A stretch of 59,613 bases of DNA from a virus. Position numbers and translations under genes: made by a program. The stretch covers positions 1-59,613 of the IMG/VR virus record IMGVR_UViG_3300046535_000830; one strand, given 5' to 3'. The notes under the pieces are model-generated. The model ran no database searches, was not told the origin of the DNA, and saw only the letters and a list, made by a program, of their open reading frames with translations. How positions within the stretch are numbered: position 1 is the stretch's first letter; each line of letters starts with the position of its first letter. Shown here piece by piece: positions 50,350-58,282 of the stretch.

Positions 50350-50387
50350 GAACGGCCCCGCTTCGGCGAGGGCCGTTCTTGCGTTTC
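50350..50387 (+). terminator. Intrinsic terminator
   Basis: GAACGGCCC (50350-50358) pairs with GGGCCGTTC (50370-50378), followed by a T-rich tail. It separates the 59-aa gene from the lipoprotein gene. Confidence 0.7.
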
Positions 50388-50460
50388 CGGACCGCCCCGC
50401 TACCCGTCACCCTCCGTGCGGCGTACCATCCCCCACGTCATCACGACTGGAGGGGGACCC

Positions 50461-50898
50461 ATGTTCGACACCTACCGCGCCACGCTCGCCGCTGCCGTCC
50501 TCGCGTGCGGACTGCTGCTCGCCGGCTGCGGCTCGCCCGGCACGTCGCCGATCGCTGCGACCTCCTCGGCTGCCGCATCGCCGAGCCCGACCGTCGCGGC
50601 CACCGCGCCCGCGCCCGGTGAGTGCAGCAGCTTCGCACAGGCCTACAACGGGAAGGTGTCGCCAGTACTCGCCTCCCCCGCACCCGGCGGCAACGCCGAT
50701 GTCTACAGCACCGAAATGACCGACGCCTTCAACGCTCTGGCCGCGACCGTCTCTAGCGCCACCGACCCGTACTCGCAGACCATCGCCAAGGACGCCGCAG
50801 CCGTCGCGGCCGAGCCGACGAGCTACACGGCGCTCGGCACGTTCAACACGGACCTGGCCGCGTTCCTCAAGGCCTGCGGCATGAGAGCCGGGTCGTAG
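50461..50898 (+). CDS. Secreted lipoprotein
   Basis: 145 aa from an ATG at 50461 with TGGAGGGGG upstream. The signal peptide ends in LLLAGC (lipobox). A Ser/Ala/Thr/Pro linker leads to a helical domain with two cysteines (GECSSFAQAYNGKV, FLKACGMRAGS). It stands alone between terminators, next to the integrase, the place of lysogen-expressed genes. A superinfection-exclusion or lysogenic-conversion role is possible; the sequence gives no direct proof. Confidence 0.55.
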   Translation: MFDTYRATLAAAVLACGLLLAGCGSPGTSPIAATSSAAASPSPTVAATAPAPGECSSFAQAYNGKVSPVLASPAPGGNADVYSTEMTDAFNALAATVSSATDPYSQTIAKDAAAVAAEPTSYTALGTFNTDLAAFLKACGMRAGS

Positions 50899-50980
50899 CG
50901 GGGAGAAATCGGGGAGACGATCACGGCAATCGTGATGCGTCCGATGCGCGAAAACGTCACCACCTGCGGCCAATACGCGA

Positions 50981-51016
50981 ACTGACCTGCACCGTTCTGC
51001 GACGGTGCAGGTCAGT
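50981..51016. terminator. Bidirectional hairpin between lipoprotein and integrase genes
   Basis: A perfect 14-bp stem ACTGACCTGCACCG (50981-50994) pairs with 51003-51016 around an 8-base loop. It separates convergent genes. The surrounding 50899-51055 interval has no ORF and may also hold the phage attachment site, which I could not identify. Confidence 0.65.
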
Positions 51017-51055
51017 CCTATGCGTACTCATAACTGGGATTCACTTGAGTCAGTG

Positions 51056-52324
51056 CTATCCGACCTGGATACCGGCGTACTCGAACAGGTCCCGGGGAGA
51101 ATCTGGGGAGAAGGTCTCGGCCTCGGCCGCCCATGCCTCCCAGCGCGCCTGGAGCCCGTCGAGCAGCAGCCGCCGCATGTCCGGCGTCGGGTGCTCGTAC
51201 GCCGAGCGCGCGGAGCCGTCGGAGTGCCCGAGCCGGTAGTCGCGCATCACCCGGTGCACCCCGAGATCGTCCAGCATCGCGCCGTGACTGTGCTTCCCGT
51301 CGTGCAGCCGCAGCCCCGGCCAGACCGGCTCCCACGCCCTGCGCGTAGCGGACTCGGCGCGACCGTCGCAGGCCGGCCGCCAGTAGGTGCGCGTGAAGTT
51401 CGAGGCCGAATGCGGGCGCCCGACGTGGTCCGGGAAGATCAGGTCCCTGTCGTCGGGCGCGACGCGCGGACCCGGCGCCGGCAGCCGCGCGACGTGGTCG
51501 ATCAACTGCTGCGCGAGGAACGGCGGCAGCTGCCACTCGCGCCCGGGCCCCGACTTCGGGGGGCCGTAGTGGCGGTGCTCGGCCGCGTCCTTGTGCGCCG
51601 CGCCGACGTCCGGGTGCAGGTAGTACACCCCGGCCGCAGGATGTCCGTCCGTGGCCGGGGTGAGGGTCAAAAACCGGGCGCGCATCGCGGTCACCTCCGA
51701 AAAGCGCATCCCGGTCCAGTACACGGTCCGCGCCATCAGCGCGTGCGCGGCGGGCAGCCGCGCACAGATCGCCTCCCAGGTCCCGAGCGGCACGGCGACC
51801 CCGGCGGACTCCCGATGGTTGCGCTTGGATGCCCGCTTCTTGGCGGGCAGCGCGGAACGGGTGATCAGCCCGTTGGCGAAGGCGTCCTCGAGCATCCGCC
51901 GGAACGGCGCGGTGATCGATACCACGGTGGGGCGGGCGTAGCTGGCGCCGAGCTCCTTCTCCCACGCCTGGATGTGGATGGGCCGGATCTCCCCCAGGGG
52001 CATCCGGCCCCACCGCGGTTCGATGTGCTTGCGCCAGTGCTGCGCGTACGTCTTCTCGGTATTGGTGGACCCGTACTCCTGGGCCGGGATCCACTGCTCG
52101 TACCACTGGGCGAGCGTCATGGCGCCGCCCTTGGGGTCGATCCACCGATTGGCGCGGATGTCGGCGTCGGCGTCGTCCGCGGCGTCCTGCGCCTGCTTCT
52201 TCGTGCGGAATCTGACGACGTTTCCGGCCTCGTCCTTGACCGCCGGGTAGGTTCCGTCAGGCGCCTTGTACCGGGCGCGGTAGTAGGCGTCCTTGCCGGC
52301 GCCGCGCTTCTCGGGGTACCCCAT
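51056..52324 (-). CDS. int: Tyrosine integrase
   Basis: 422 aa with an ATG start. An N-terminal AP2-like arm domain (YRARYKAPDGTYPAVKDEAG) and a SAM-like core-binding domain (TLAQWYEQWIPAQEYGSTNT) precede the catalytic domain: R207 (TGMRFSE), K257 (PPKSGPGRE), H341, H367 (LGHSD) and the nucleophile Y376 (SAYEHPT). The second arginine of the H-x-x-R box is K344 here (HDGKHSH). It would integrate the element at a host att site. The product is complete and probably functional unless the Lys matters. Confidence 0.85.
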   Translation of the reverse strand: MGYPEKRGAGKDAYYRARYKAPDGTYPAVKDEAGNVVRFRTKKQAQDAADDADADIRANRWIDPKGGAMTLAQWYEQWIPAQEYGSTNTEKTYAQHWRKHIEPRWGRMPLGEIRPIHIQAWEKELGASYARPTVVSITAPFRRMLEDAFANGLITRSALPAKKRASKRNHRESAGVAVPLGTWEAICARLPAAHALMARTVYWTGMRFSEVTAMRARFLTLTPATDGHPAAGVYYLHPDVGAAHKDAAEHRHYGPPKSGPGREWQLPPFLAQQLIDHVARLPAPGPRVAPDDRDLIFPDHVGRPHSASNFTRTYWRPACDGRAESATRRAWEPVWPGLRLHDGKHSHGAMLDDLGVHRVMRDYRLGHSDGSARSAYEHPTPDMRRLLLDGLQARWEAWAAEAETFSPDSPRDLFEYAGIQVG

Positions 52325-52336
52325 GGCAGCTCCCTC

Positions 52337-52987
52337 CTAAAGGTTCACGCACACCTGGAGGATAGACGAAGCGTCCAGGACGACCGGGCAGCCGGGGCTG
52401 GAGGTCGGCGTCGGGGTGCCGCTGGCAGTCGGCTTGGGCGATTTGGGCGGCACCGAGGTCGGCGGGGGTACGGGCGCGGAGCTGCTCGGCGCAGGCGCGC
52501 CCGTATCCGGCGAGGCCGGTGTCGCACTCGGTGCGGCCGGGGTGTGCACGGGGGCGATTGCGGTCCGCGGCGCGCGGGGGCTGGGCGCGCCAGGGGCTGT
52601 TGTCGCCGACGTGATGGGGGTGCTCGCGCCGACATGGGCGCCGATGGCGAGCGCCGGCGGGGGGTCCGCCGGTATGGACAGCAGGGTGATGGCGCGGCCC
52701 GGTCCCCCGGGCGTTGTATGCGCCGGGACGGCCAGCACGACGGCCAGCGCTCCGACCACTGCTGCGGCCACGCCGACCGCGATGGGGTGGCGCTTTCGGC
52801 GCCCCAGGGTGGCCAGCGGGAGCGCGGCGGCGCCGAGCCCTCCCTTGATGATCGTGAACCTGGGGCGCCCGTCGTCGCCCCGATCGTTTCCGCCTAGTTG
52901 AGCGATCAGACTGTCGAGTTCTTGGACCTTCTCGCCGAGTTCGGCGCGGATCTCCGCGATCCGCGCGACGGCCTCTTCCCGTTCCAT
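52337..52987 (-). CDS. Coiled-coil and single-TM protein with Pro/Ser/Thr tail
   Basis: 216 aa from the ATG at 52987; 53008 and 53026 are upstream alternatives. The N-terminal coiled coil (EREEAVARIAEIRAELGEKV) is cytoplasmic. A membrane helix (HPIAVGVAAAVVGALAVVLA) and a long Pro/Ser/Thr/Ala extracellular stalk follow, ending with two cysteines (GCPVVLDASSILQVCVNL). It lies between integrase and repressor, an interval often used for lysogenic genes. Function unknown; surface exclusion or signalling possible. Confidence 0.5.
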   Translation of the reverse strand: MEREEAVARIAEIRAELGEKVQELDSLIAQLGGNDRGDDGRPRFTIIKGGLGAAALPLATLGRRKRHPIAVGVAAAVVGALAVVLAVPAHTTPGGPGRAITLLSIPADPPPALAIGAHVGASTPITSATTAPGAPSPRAPRTAIAPVHTPAAPSATPASPDTGAPAPSSSAPVPPPTSVPPKSPKPTASGTPTPTSSPGCPVVLDASSILQVCVNL

Positions 52988-53061
52988 GCGTTGCCCCGCA
53001 ATCAACATAGTGAGGCGTATCAACATAGGGCGAGATGAATCATGCCGATAGAGAGGGTCGC

Positions 53062-53079
53062 TTCACCCTTTCGGGTGAA
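53062..53079. terminator. Small hairpin TTCACCC/GGGTGAA
   Basis: A 7-bp stem with a TTTC loop just after the excisionase-like gene. It is a weak terminator candidate with no clear T-run. Confidence 0.35.
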
Positions 53080-53087
53080 CGCGCGCC

Positions 53088-53276
53088 CTACGCCTGCGTA
53101 CGGCGCTGGGCGCGCAGCTGCTCGCGCAGGTCCTCGACATCCCATCTGGCGTGGTTGCCGGGCGTGACGAGGGCCGGGGTGACGACACCGTCCTTCCACC
53201 AGCGGGCGAGCGTGGAGTGGGCCACGCCGATGGCCTTGGCGGCGATACCGGTGGCGACGAGCGGGGCGTCGGGCAT
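53088..53276 (-). CDS. MerR/excisionase-like HTH protein
   Basis: 62 aa with an ATG start. It has PLVATGIAAKAIGVAHSTLA, RWWKDGVVTPALVTPGNHAR, WDVEDLREQL: a MerR-type HTH and wing, as in actinobacterial excisionases and BldC-like regulators. It is upstream of and co-directional with the integrase. An Xis or integrase regulator are the two main options. Confidence 0.55.
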   Translation of the reverse strand: MPDAPLVATGIAAKAIGVAHSTLARWWKDGVVTPALVTPGNHARWDVEDLREQLRAQRRTQA

Positions 53277-53308
53277 GGCGCAACGATGGGCCGTGCTCCG
53301 ACGCGTTT

Positions 53309-53343
53309 CATCTCGAAAGGGCTGGTCAGCGCGATTCGAGATG
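53309..53343. promoter_or_regulatory. Inverted repeat CATCTCGAA/TTCGAGATG
   Basis: 9-bp arms at 53309-53317 and 53335-53343 lie directly upstream of the MerR-like HTH gene, with GCGTTT sequences close to both arms. It is a probable operator for autoregulation of that gene. Confidence 0.5.
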
Positions 53344-53362
53344 TTCCGCAGCGTTTGAGACG

Positions 53363-53788
53363 CTAGGCGCTCTTCCTGTGGCCCGCCGTGCCGCCGTTGC
53401 CGGTTTCCCGATCAACGCGGGCCAGCGCCTCGTCGGCGCGGGCGCGGGCTTCCTCGGCGATGGCCTGGAGCCGGAGCGCTTCGGCGCGCAGCTGCTCGCG
53501 CTCATCGTCGGTGAGGTTGGTCGCGCCTCCGTTGCCAGGCACCCATTGGGCGATGGCCCCCTGGCGTACCTGCTCGTAGGGAACGCGCAGGCCGACTGCT
53601 ATGGCGCGCAGGTGGTAGTCGCGGGGCATCCGGTCCAGCTTGCCGTTCGCGATGTCAAAGAAAATCGACGCCGAAGCGCGCTTGTCGGTGACGGGGTCGA
53701 CTGCGCGGCTGCCGAGTTCGCGGTAGGTGGCCCCGCGTTCAAGCTCGGCGTTGATCATGTCGCGCAGCGTGGGGGACTGCTCTGGCAT
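53363..53788 (-). CDS. Immunity repressor-like HTH protein
   Basis: 141 aa from the ATG at 53788 (the frame is open further up but lacks a better start). The N-terminal about 85 residues (TLRDMINAELERGATYRELG, ASASIFFDIANGKLDRMPRD, YHLRAIAVGLRVPYEQVRQG) form an HTH domain as in actinophage CI-type repressors. A charged coiled coil (REQLRAEALRLQAIAEEARA) follows for dimerisation. It is divergent from a Cro-like gene across operator palindromes, so it is the likely lysogeny repressor. Confidence 0.65.
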   Translation of the reverse strand: MPEQSPTLRDMINAELERGATYRELGSRAVDPVTDKRASASIFFDIANGKLDRMPRDYHLRAIAVGLRVPYEQVRQGAIAQWVPGNGGATNLTDDEREQLRAEALRLQAIAEEARARADEALARVDRETGNGGTAGHRKSA

Positions 53789-53833
53789 GGTCGTTCTCTC
53801 TGTTCGATGGGGGGTTCCAGACATAGTGTCCAT

Positions 53834-53849
53834 GTTTCCGTACGGAAAC
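53834..53849. promoter_or_regulatory. Operator 1, perfect palindrome GTTTCCG-TA-CGGAAAC
   Basis: A 16-bp perfect palindrome in the divergent immunity region, 45 bp upstream of the repressor start. A second related site lies at 53908-53923. Probably bound by the repressor and/or the Cro-like protein. Confidence 0.7.
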
Positions 53850-53873
53850 GATAGTGCCTCGGGCCGGGAATCC

Positions 53874-53903
53874 TTGACGCGGCGTCCGGAACGGGGGTAG
53901 CGT
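53874..53903 (+). promoter_or_regulatory. Early rightward promoter
   Basis: TTGACG at 53874-53879, an 18-bp spacer, TAGCGT at 53898-53903. Transcription would begin near 53910, inside operator 2, so repressor bound there would block it. It drives the Cro-like gene and the recombination operon. Confidence 0.6.
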
Positions 53904-53907
53904 TCGT

Positions 53908-53923
53908 GTTTGTAAACGGAAAC
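53908..53923. promoter_or_regulatory. Operator 2, GTTTGTAAACGGAAAC
   Basis: It shares the right arm CGGAAAC and the outer GTTT with operator 1. It covers the expected start of the rightward early transcript and lies just upstream of the RBS of the Cro-like gene. Confidence 0.6.
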
Positions 53924-53934
53924 GAGGAGGCTAG

Positions 53935-54246
53935 ATGCCACCCAGGCGTCCCTACTGCGTCCGCGACGTCGAGGCCCTGCGCAAGCGCATGGAAACCTCG
54001 GAGCGGGTCGTCCCGCACAGCGTGCGCAGTCTCGCCGACCAGGTCCAGAGCAGCCGGGGCACCATCGGGGCCCTCCTTACCGGGGAACTGCCCACGCTCA
54101 GCGAGGAGCTTGCCCAGCGCATAGCCTCCGCACTGAACGCACCGATGGAGGATCTTTTTATGCCCACCGCGCTCGCGTTTGGAAACAGCGACGAGTCGTC
54201 CGAAAACGGGAGCACGGAGCACTCGGAGGGAGTGCGCGGTGAATAA
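53935..54246 (+). CDS. Cro-like XRE HTH protein
   Basis: 103 aa with an ATG start and GAGGAGGC upstream. Residues about 25-75 (HSVRSLADQVQSSRGTIGAL, LTGELPTLSEELAQRIASAL) are a Cro/C1-type HTH; the C-terminal 30 residues are acidic and disordered. As first gene of the early rightward operon and divergent from the repressor, it should act as the lytic antagonist. Confidence 0.65.
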   Translation: MPPRRPYCVRDVEALRKRMETSERVVPHSVRSLADQVQSSRGTIGALLTGELPTLSEELAQRIASALNAPMEDLFMPTALAFGNSDESSENGSTEHSEGVRGE

Positions 54247-54481
54247 GAACCCCCCTGGGCGCCCAGTCGCGCCCGTCGAGCGCCTGATGGGTGCCGGCGA
54301 GGTCGGCAAGTTGCTCGACATGTCCCCCCGGACGGTCCTGCTCAAGGCGCAGCGCCGGGAGATCGGGTGCGTCCGCGACGGGCGCCTCGTGAAGTTCCGG
54401 GCGCACCACGTCGCCGAGTACCAGGACGCCCACGAGCAGTCCGCGATCCCGGCCCAGGTCCCCGCGCGCCCCAAGCGCTGA
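54239..54481 (+). CDS. Excisionase/MerR-like HTH protein
   Basis: 80 aa from a GTG at 54239 with GGAGGGAG upstream. It has RLMGAGEVGKLLDMSPRTVL, LKAQRREIGCVRDGRLVKFR, the HTH_17 domain of excisionases and recombination directionality factors. Being in the early lytic operon it is the best Xis candidate of the three small HTH proteins in this part. Its start overlaps the previous stop. Confidence 0.6.
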   Translation: MNKNPPGRPVAPVERLMGAGEVGKLLDMSPRTVLLKAQRREIGCVRDGRLVKFRAHHVAEYQDAHEQSAIPAQVPARPKR

Positions 54482-54491
54482 AAAAGCCGAA

Positions 54492-54517
54492 CGGCCCCCT
54501 GGTGACGCAGGAGGCCG
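54492..54517 (+). terminator. Hairpin after the Xis-like gene (possible attenuator)
   Basis: CGGCC...CCTG at 54492-54501 pairs with CAGG...GGCCG at 54508-54517, each with one unpaired base. There is no T-run, so it more likely modulates than stops transcription of the operon that continues downstream. Confidence 0.35.
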
Positions 54518-54551
54518 GACGTGACACCAAAACCGATTGTGAGGGTATTCG

Positions 54552-54830
54552 ATGCAAACCCAGACTACCAGGGCCCGGCACGCGGCCCCCAGGGCGCGGC
54601 GCTTCTCGCGCCTGATCGGCGCCGTCCTGCGGCCGATCACGCTCACCCCCACCCCGCTGGCCGACGCGCGTGTCGCGGACGCCGTGCCGTCGATGGAACT
54701 GCCTGAGGGCCACATGGCGCAGCGGCCCCGCATGCTCGCCGAGGGTGAGGGCCGGATCGTTCCGGTGCTGGCCACCCCCGACGCGCCGACGATCGTGATG
54801 GACGCGGTCCGCGAGCAGGTGTCGGCATGA
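54552..54830 (+). CDS. Hypothetical protein
   Basis: 92 aa with an ATG start. The basic N-terminus TTRARHAAPRARRFSRLIGA is followed by a Pro/Thr/Ala part and an acidic C-terminus (APTIVMDAVREQVSA). No family is recognised. The N-terminal basic helix could contact membrane or nucleic acid. It overlaps the next gene by ATGA. Confidence 0.4.
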   Translation: MQTQTTRARHAAPRARRFSRLIGAVLRPITLTPTPLADARVADAVPSMELPEGHMAQRPRMLAEGEGRIVPVLATPDAPTIVMDAVREQVSA

Positions 54831-55165
54831 GCACGATCAGCGACATCGAGCTCGACGACCTGCACCTTCAGGTCGCTTGGCACCGTCCCGCGCTGTGCGG
54901 CGCCAAGGCCTCGCAGGCCTTCCGCACCACGATGTACGACTTCGCCGACTGCAAGAAGTGCATCGCCATCGCGGACCAGATGATGGCCGAGGACGAGCGC
55001 AACGAGGTGATGGTGCGCTCGCGGCGGTCCCAGTACAACGGCCGCATCGGGCACGTCGTCGAGCGGGACGAGGAGGGCGGCTTCGAGGTCAATCTCCCGG
55101 GCGTCGCTCGCCTGCTGCACTTCGAGGCGTCCGAGATCGAGTTCAGGGCGGCGGTGGCACGATGA
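54827..55165 (+). CDS. Hypothetical protein
   Basis: 112 aa with an ATG start. The N-terminal half has three cysteines (ALCGAKASQ, DFADCKKCIAIADQMM) that may bind metal. The C-terminal half is a small beta-barrel-like region (YNGRIGHVVERDEEGGFEVN) resembling a KOW/SH3-type fold. Function unknown. It overlaps the next gene by ATGA. Confidence 0.45.
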   Translation: MSTISDIELDDLHLQVAWHRPALCGAKASQAFRTTMYDFADCKKCIAIADQMMAEDERNEVMVRSRRSQYNGRIGHVVERDEEGGFEVNLPGVARLLHFEASEIEFRAAVAR

Positions 55166-55641
55166 CCGCCCTCGACCACCGCCCCGCCGTGCGCGTCCAC
55201 GGCCCGTACGACGACTACGCCGCGGCCTGCGCCGACGTCGAGTCCATGTTCTACCTGGGCGGCGCCCTTGGGACCGGAGTGCGCCCGGCCGTCGAGGTCG
55301 CGCGGCTCGCGTACGCCACCCTGTCCGGCTCGCTCGCCGCGCACCGCGTCGCGCTCGGCGGCTACGACATGGACGTCGCCTCCCAGATCGGCCAGTTCGA
55401 GCCGCAGATCATCGCGGTCGTCGCGGGCTGGATCGAGCGAGCCTACTCGGCCGGCCAGGACTCGATCCTCGGCGGCGTGCAGTCGATGCTCGACGACCCG
55501 GCCGCGGTGCTCGGGCGCGACGTGCGCCTGATCCGCTGCGCCGCGACCGGCTGCCAGAACGTCGAGCTGCTGCCGGTCGGATCCACGCTGCTCTGCCCGG
55601 ACCACGGCGGCGAGCACCACGACATCAAGACGGGGGCCTGA
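55162..55641 (+). CDS. Hypothetical protein with C-terminal zinc site
   Basis: 159 aa from an ATG at 55162. The first 120 residues are helical (ADVESMFYLGGALGTGVRPA, FEPQIIAVVAGWIERAYSAG). The end has LIRCAATGCQNVELL then STLLCPDHGGEHH, a Cys/Cys/Cys/His zinc knuckle. No family is recognised. Confidence 0.45.
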   Translation: MTALDHRPAVRVHGPYDDYAAACADVESMFYLGGALGTGVRPAVEVARLAYATLSGSLAAHRVALGGYDMDVASQIGQFEPQIIAVVAGWIERAYSAGQDSILGGVQSMLDDPAAVLGRDVRLIRCAATGCQNVELLPVGSTLLCPDHGGEHHDIKTGA

Positions 55642-55643
55642 CC

Positions 55644-56033
55644 GTGACCGACATCCTGACGCCCACGTCGATCGTGCGCACGCGCAGTGAGCTGCGCGCG
55701 ATTCTCCCCCCCGAGGTCGAGGCGTTCGTCGACGACGAGCTGCTGCGCGACGCCTGGTCCGCCGCGGCCCTGCGCGTGCTGGCCACCATCCGCAACGACT
55801 TCTGGCACCGCTACATCGGCAGGTGCCGGATCGACTGGGCGCCGCTGCTCGACCAGGCCCGCGCCCTGTACGACTCGCGCTCGGTCCTGGAGCGCGCCGA
55901 GCTCGCCGCATCGCTGGCGGGCCGGGACGACGCCCGCGTGAACCTCATGATGGCCGCCCGCGTGCTGGACCGCGCGAACTTCGTGGCGTTCCTGGACGCG
56001 CAGCGGATCCTGCTGGAAGGGCTGAGCGCATGA
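55644..56033 (+). CDS. Hypothetical helical protein
   Basis: 129 aa with a GTG start. It is almost fully helical (ELLRDAWSAAALRVLATIRN, DQARALYDSRSVLERAELAA, FVAFLDAQRILLEGLSA) with no cysteine cluster or enzyme motif. It overlaps the next gene by ATGA in the recombination operon. Confidence 0.45.
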   Translation: MTDILTPTSIVRTRSELRAILPPEVEAFVDDELLRDAWSAAALRVLATIRNDFWHRYIGRCRIDWAPLLDQARALYDSRSVLERAELAASLAGRDDARVNLMMAARVLDRANFVAFLDAQRILLEGLSA

Positions 56034-56341
56034 ACACCCTGTCGATCCCGAACGTCGCGAGCGGGCGCCACGTCCAGATGCTCACCGTCCCGGCGACGCA
56101 GCTGCGCGCCGACGACATCATGGGCGGCTCGGCCTGGTACAGGGTCGTGCTCGTCACGGTCTACAACGACGAGGACTGCACGTCCGTCAGCGTGCTCGCC
56201 GAGCCGATCGACGGGTTCGGTACGGCGTGCACGATCCAGCTCCTCGGGAGCGTGCTCGTCTCGATCCTGCGGCCTGGGCCGCCTGTGCCGGTCCGCGTAA
56301 CCGGCGAGGCCGTAGCGCTGCTGATCGGCGGCTCGCAGTGA
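56030..56341 (+). CDS. Hypothetical beta-rich protein
   Basis: 103 aa from an ATG at 56030. It is beta-strand rich (VQMLTVPATQLRADDIMGGS, WYRVVLVTVYNDEDCTSVSV) with no recognised motif. It ends in a GTGA overlap with the exonuclease gene, hence coupled to recombination functions. Confidence 0.45.
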   Translation: MNTLSIPNVASGRHVQMLTVPATQLRADDIMGGSAWYRVVLVTVYNDEDCTSVSVLAEPIDGFGTACTIQLLGSVLVSILRPGPPVPVRVTGEAVALLIGGSQ

Positions 56342-57396
56342 CCATCACCGACATCGCCCCGGCGGCCACCTCCGGCCGCCGGGTGACCCCGGCCGCGCGC
56401 CTCGTACTGCCGTCCACGGCCAGCCGCGAGCAGTGGCTCGCCGCCCGCGGCTCGGGCCTCGGCTCCTCCGACATCCCGCAGGTGCTCGAAGTCACTGAGT
56501 ACGGCACCCCCTCGCACGTCTACTACAACAAGATCGGCGAACTCGACGAGCGCGAGGACGCGGGCGAGGCCGCCCTCTGGGGCACCCTGCACGAGGACAC
56601 TGTCGCCCGCGAGTGGGCGCGGCGCAACAAGTCCGCGATCCGCAAGGTCGGCCTGGTCGCGAACGTCGAGCACCCGCACCGCATGACGACGCTCGACCGG
56701 CGCGTCACCGTCTGCCCGCTCAGCCAGCGCGCCGTCGAGTCCTGCGCCTTGGAAGTCAAGACGCGCAGCGCGTTCCTGGCTGGGAAGTGGAAGCGCTCGA
56801 TTCCGGACGATGTGCTCTCCCAGGTGCTCTGGCAGATCGCGACCACCGGCTACGACCACATCCACGGCGTGGTGCTGATCGGCGGCAACGACTACCGGCA
56901 GTTCACCGTCTACCGCCGCGACCACGAGCAGCTGCTCGCCGACATCCTCACCATCGCCGACCGCCTGTGGTTCGAGCACATCGTGCCGCGCCGACCCCCG
57001 GCGCCGTCCGGCAACCCCGAGGCGCTGCTCGACCTGTACGACGAGCTGCACCCGGACCGCACCGGTATCGCGCACCTGGACCGGGACCTCGACGCGTACG
57101 AGGCGCTCCAGGAGTACATGGAGGCCGCGAACGTCGAGAAGGCCGCGAATTCGCGCAAGGCCGCGGCGCGCGCCGTCATGGTCAACGCGCTCGGCGACGC
57201 CGAGATCGGGGTGATCGGCGACAAGCCCGTCTTCACCTACAAGCAGGTCGGCCGCGACTCGGTCAACACCGCCCGCCTAGCCGAGCACTTCCCCGAGGCC
57301 TACGACGAGTGCGTCTCGCGCGGAGAGTCCCGCCGCTTCGACATCGACCACAAGTACCGGAAGAGCTGGAGGTCGTTCGATGACGACGCTCGCTGA
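56338..57396 (+). CDS. YqaJ-type viral recombination exonuclease
   Basis: 352 aa from a GTG at 56338. The lambda-exonuclease-like fold is marked by REQWLAARGSGLGSSDIPQV at the start, GTLHEDTVAREW (E86), MTTLDRRV (D120), ALEVKT (E139 and K141) and SQVLWQ (Q162). Such enzymes resect 5' strands to leave 3' tails. It forms a pair with the ERF protein directly downstream (17 bp overlap), the phage Red-type recombination system. Confidence 0.85.
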   Translation: MTITDIAPAATSGRRVTPAARLVLPSTASREQWLAARGSGLGSSDIPQVLEVTEYGTPSHVYYNKIGELDEREDAGEAALWGTLHEDTVAREWARRNKSAIRKVGLVANVEHPHRMTTLDRRVTVCPLSQRAVESCALEVKTRSAFLAGKWKRSIPDDVLSQVLWQIATTGYDHIHGVVLIGGNDYRQFTVYRRDHEQLLADILTIADRLWFEHIVPRRPPAPSGNPEALLDLYDELHPDRTGIAHLDRDLDAYEALQEYMEAANVEKAANSRKAAARAVMVNALGDAEIGVIGDKPVFTYKQVGRDSVNTARLAEHFPEAYDECVSRGESRRFDIDHKYRKSWRSFDDDAR

Positions 57397-58282
57397 CAGG
57401 GCCGCCACGCTCGCCGGCGCCCACGCTGCGCCGCAGATGGCTCCCGTCGAGGAGCCGGCCTACGTGCCGCAGCCGGACGCCCCCGAGGCGCCGCGCATCT
57501 ACACCAAGCCCGAGCAGATCCCCGTCCACGAGGCGTGGAACCGCGTGATGCAGGACGTCACGTACATCAAGAAGACCCGGAACGTCACCAGCGGCCCGGC
57601 TAAGTTCGCGTTCCGCGGCATCGAGGACGTCGTGCAGGCCTTCGGCGTCTCGGTCCGGCGTCACGGCGTCATCGTCGCGCCGACGAAGGTCGTGCCGAGC
57701 TACACGACGAGTTCGAGCAAGTCGGGCACGTCGATGCGGGAGTGCACGGTCGTCGTGACGTGGACCGTGATCGGGCCGATGGGCGACACGATGCCCGTGC
57801 AGTTCGAGAGCGCGGGCGAGGCTGCCGACTACTCGGACAAGTCGACGACGAAGGCGCAGTCGATCGCCGAGCGGACGCTGCTGGTGATCCTCGGATTGGT
57901 GCCGACGGACGATCCGGAGCCGGAGCTGGAGTCGGCCGACATCGAGCGCGGGGACGCGGCGGTCACTCCGCGCGCCTACTACGCCGAGATCACGAATCCG
58001 TTGACGCCGCGCGAGCGGTTCCGGCAGATCTACAACGAGCTGGGCCAGCACCGGCTGGTCGACACCGTGATGCCGCACGAGGGCGAGGAGATCACTCTCG
58101 GGAAGTTGTTCATGCGCGTCGGCGAGGAGCGCTGGCCGAAGGCGCCGCAGCGGGCCGCCGCGCCCGAATCCCCCGAGCCCCCGGCGATGCCCGACCACAC
58201 CGACCACCCGCCCGGCATCCACGACATGCACTGCCCCGCGTGCTTCGCGTCGGCCGAGATCGATCGGCAGGCCGCGTCGTGA
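57380..58282 (+). CDS. ERF-family single-strand annealing protein
   Basis: 300 aa with an ATG start. After a Pro/Ala-rich head the ERF core is VHEAWNRVMQDVTYIKKTRN, KFAFRGIEDVVQAFGVSVRR, ESAGEAADYSDKSTTKAQSI, AERTLLVILGLVP. The C-terminal part has an acidic Pro-rich tail and a CPACF pair. ERF proteins form rings that anneal complementary strands. It works with the YqaJ exonuclease in replication-linked recombination. Confidence 0.8.
   Translation: MTTLADRAATLAGAHAAPQMAPVEEPAYVPQPDAPEAPRIYTKPEQIPVHEAWNRVMQDVTYIKKTRNVTSGPAKFAFRGIEDVVQAFGVSVRRHGVIVAPTKVVPSYTTSSSKSGTSMRECTVVVTWTVIGPMGDTMPVQFESAGEAADYSDKSTTKAQSIAERTLLVILGLVPTDDPEPELESADIERGDAAVTPRAYYAEITNPLTPRERFRQIYNELGQHRLVDTVMPHEGEEITLGKLFMRVGEERWPKAPQRAAAPESPEPPAMPDHTDHPPGIHDMHCPACFASAEIDRQAAS

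Noticed and set aside
53363-53941. Longer form of the repressor starting at 53941
   Set aside because: The extra 51 residues run through both operators and the early promoter and look non-coding. The ATG at 53788 gives a normal repressor.
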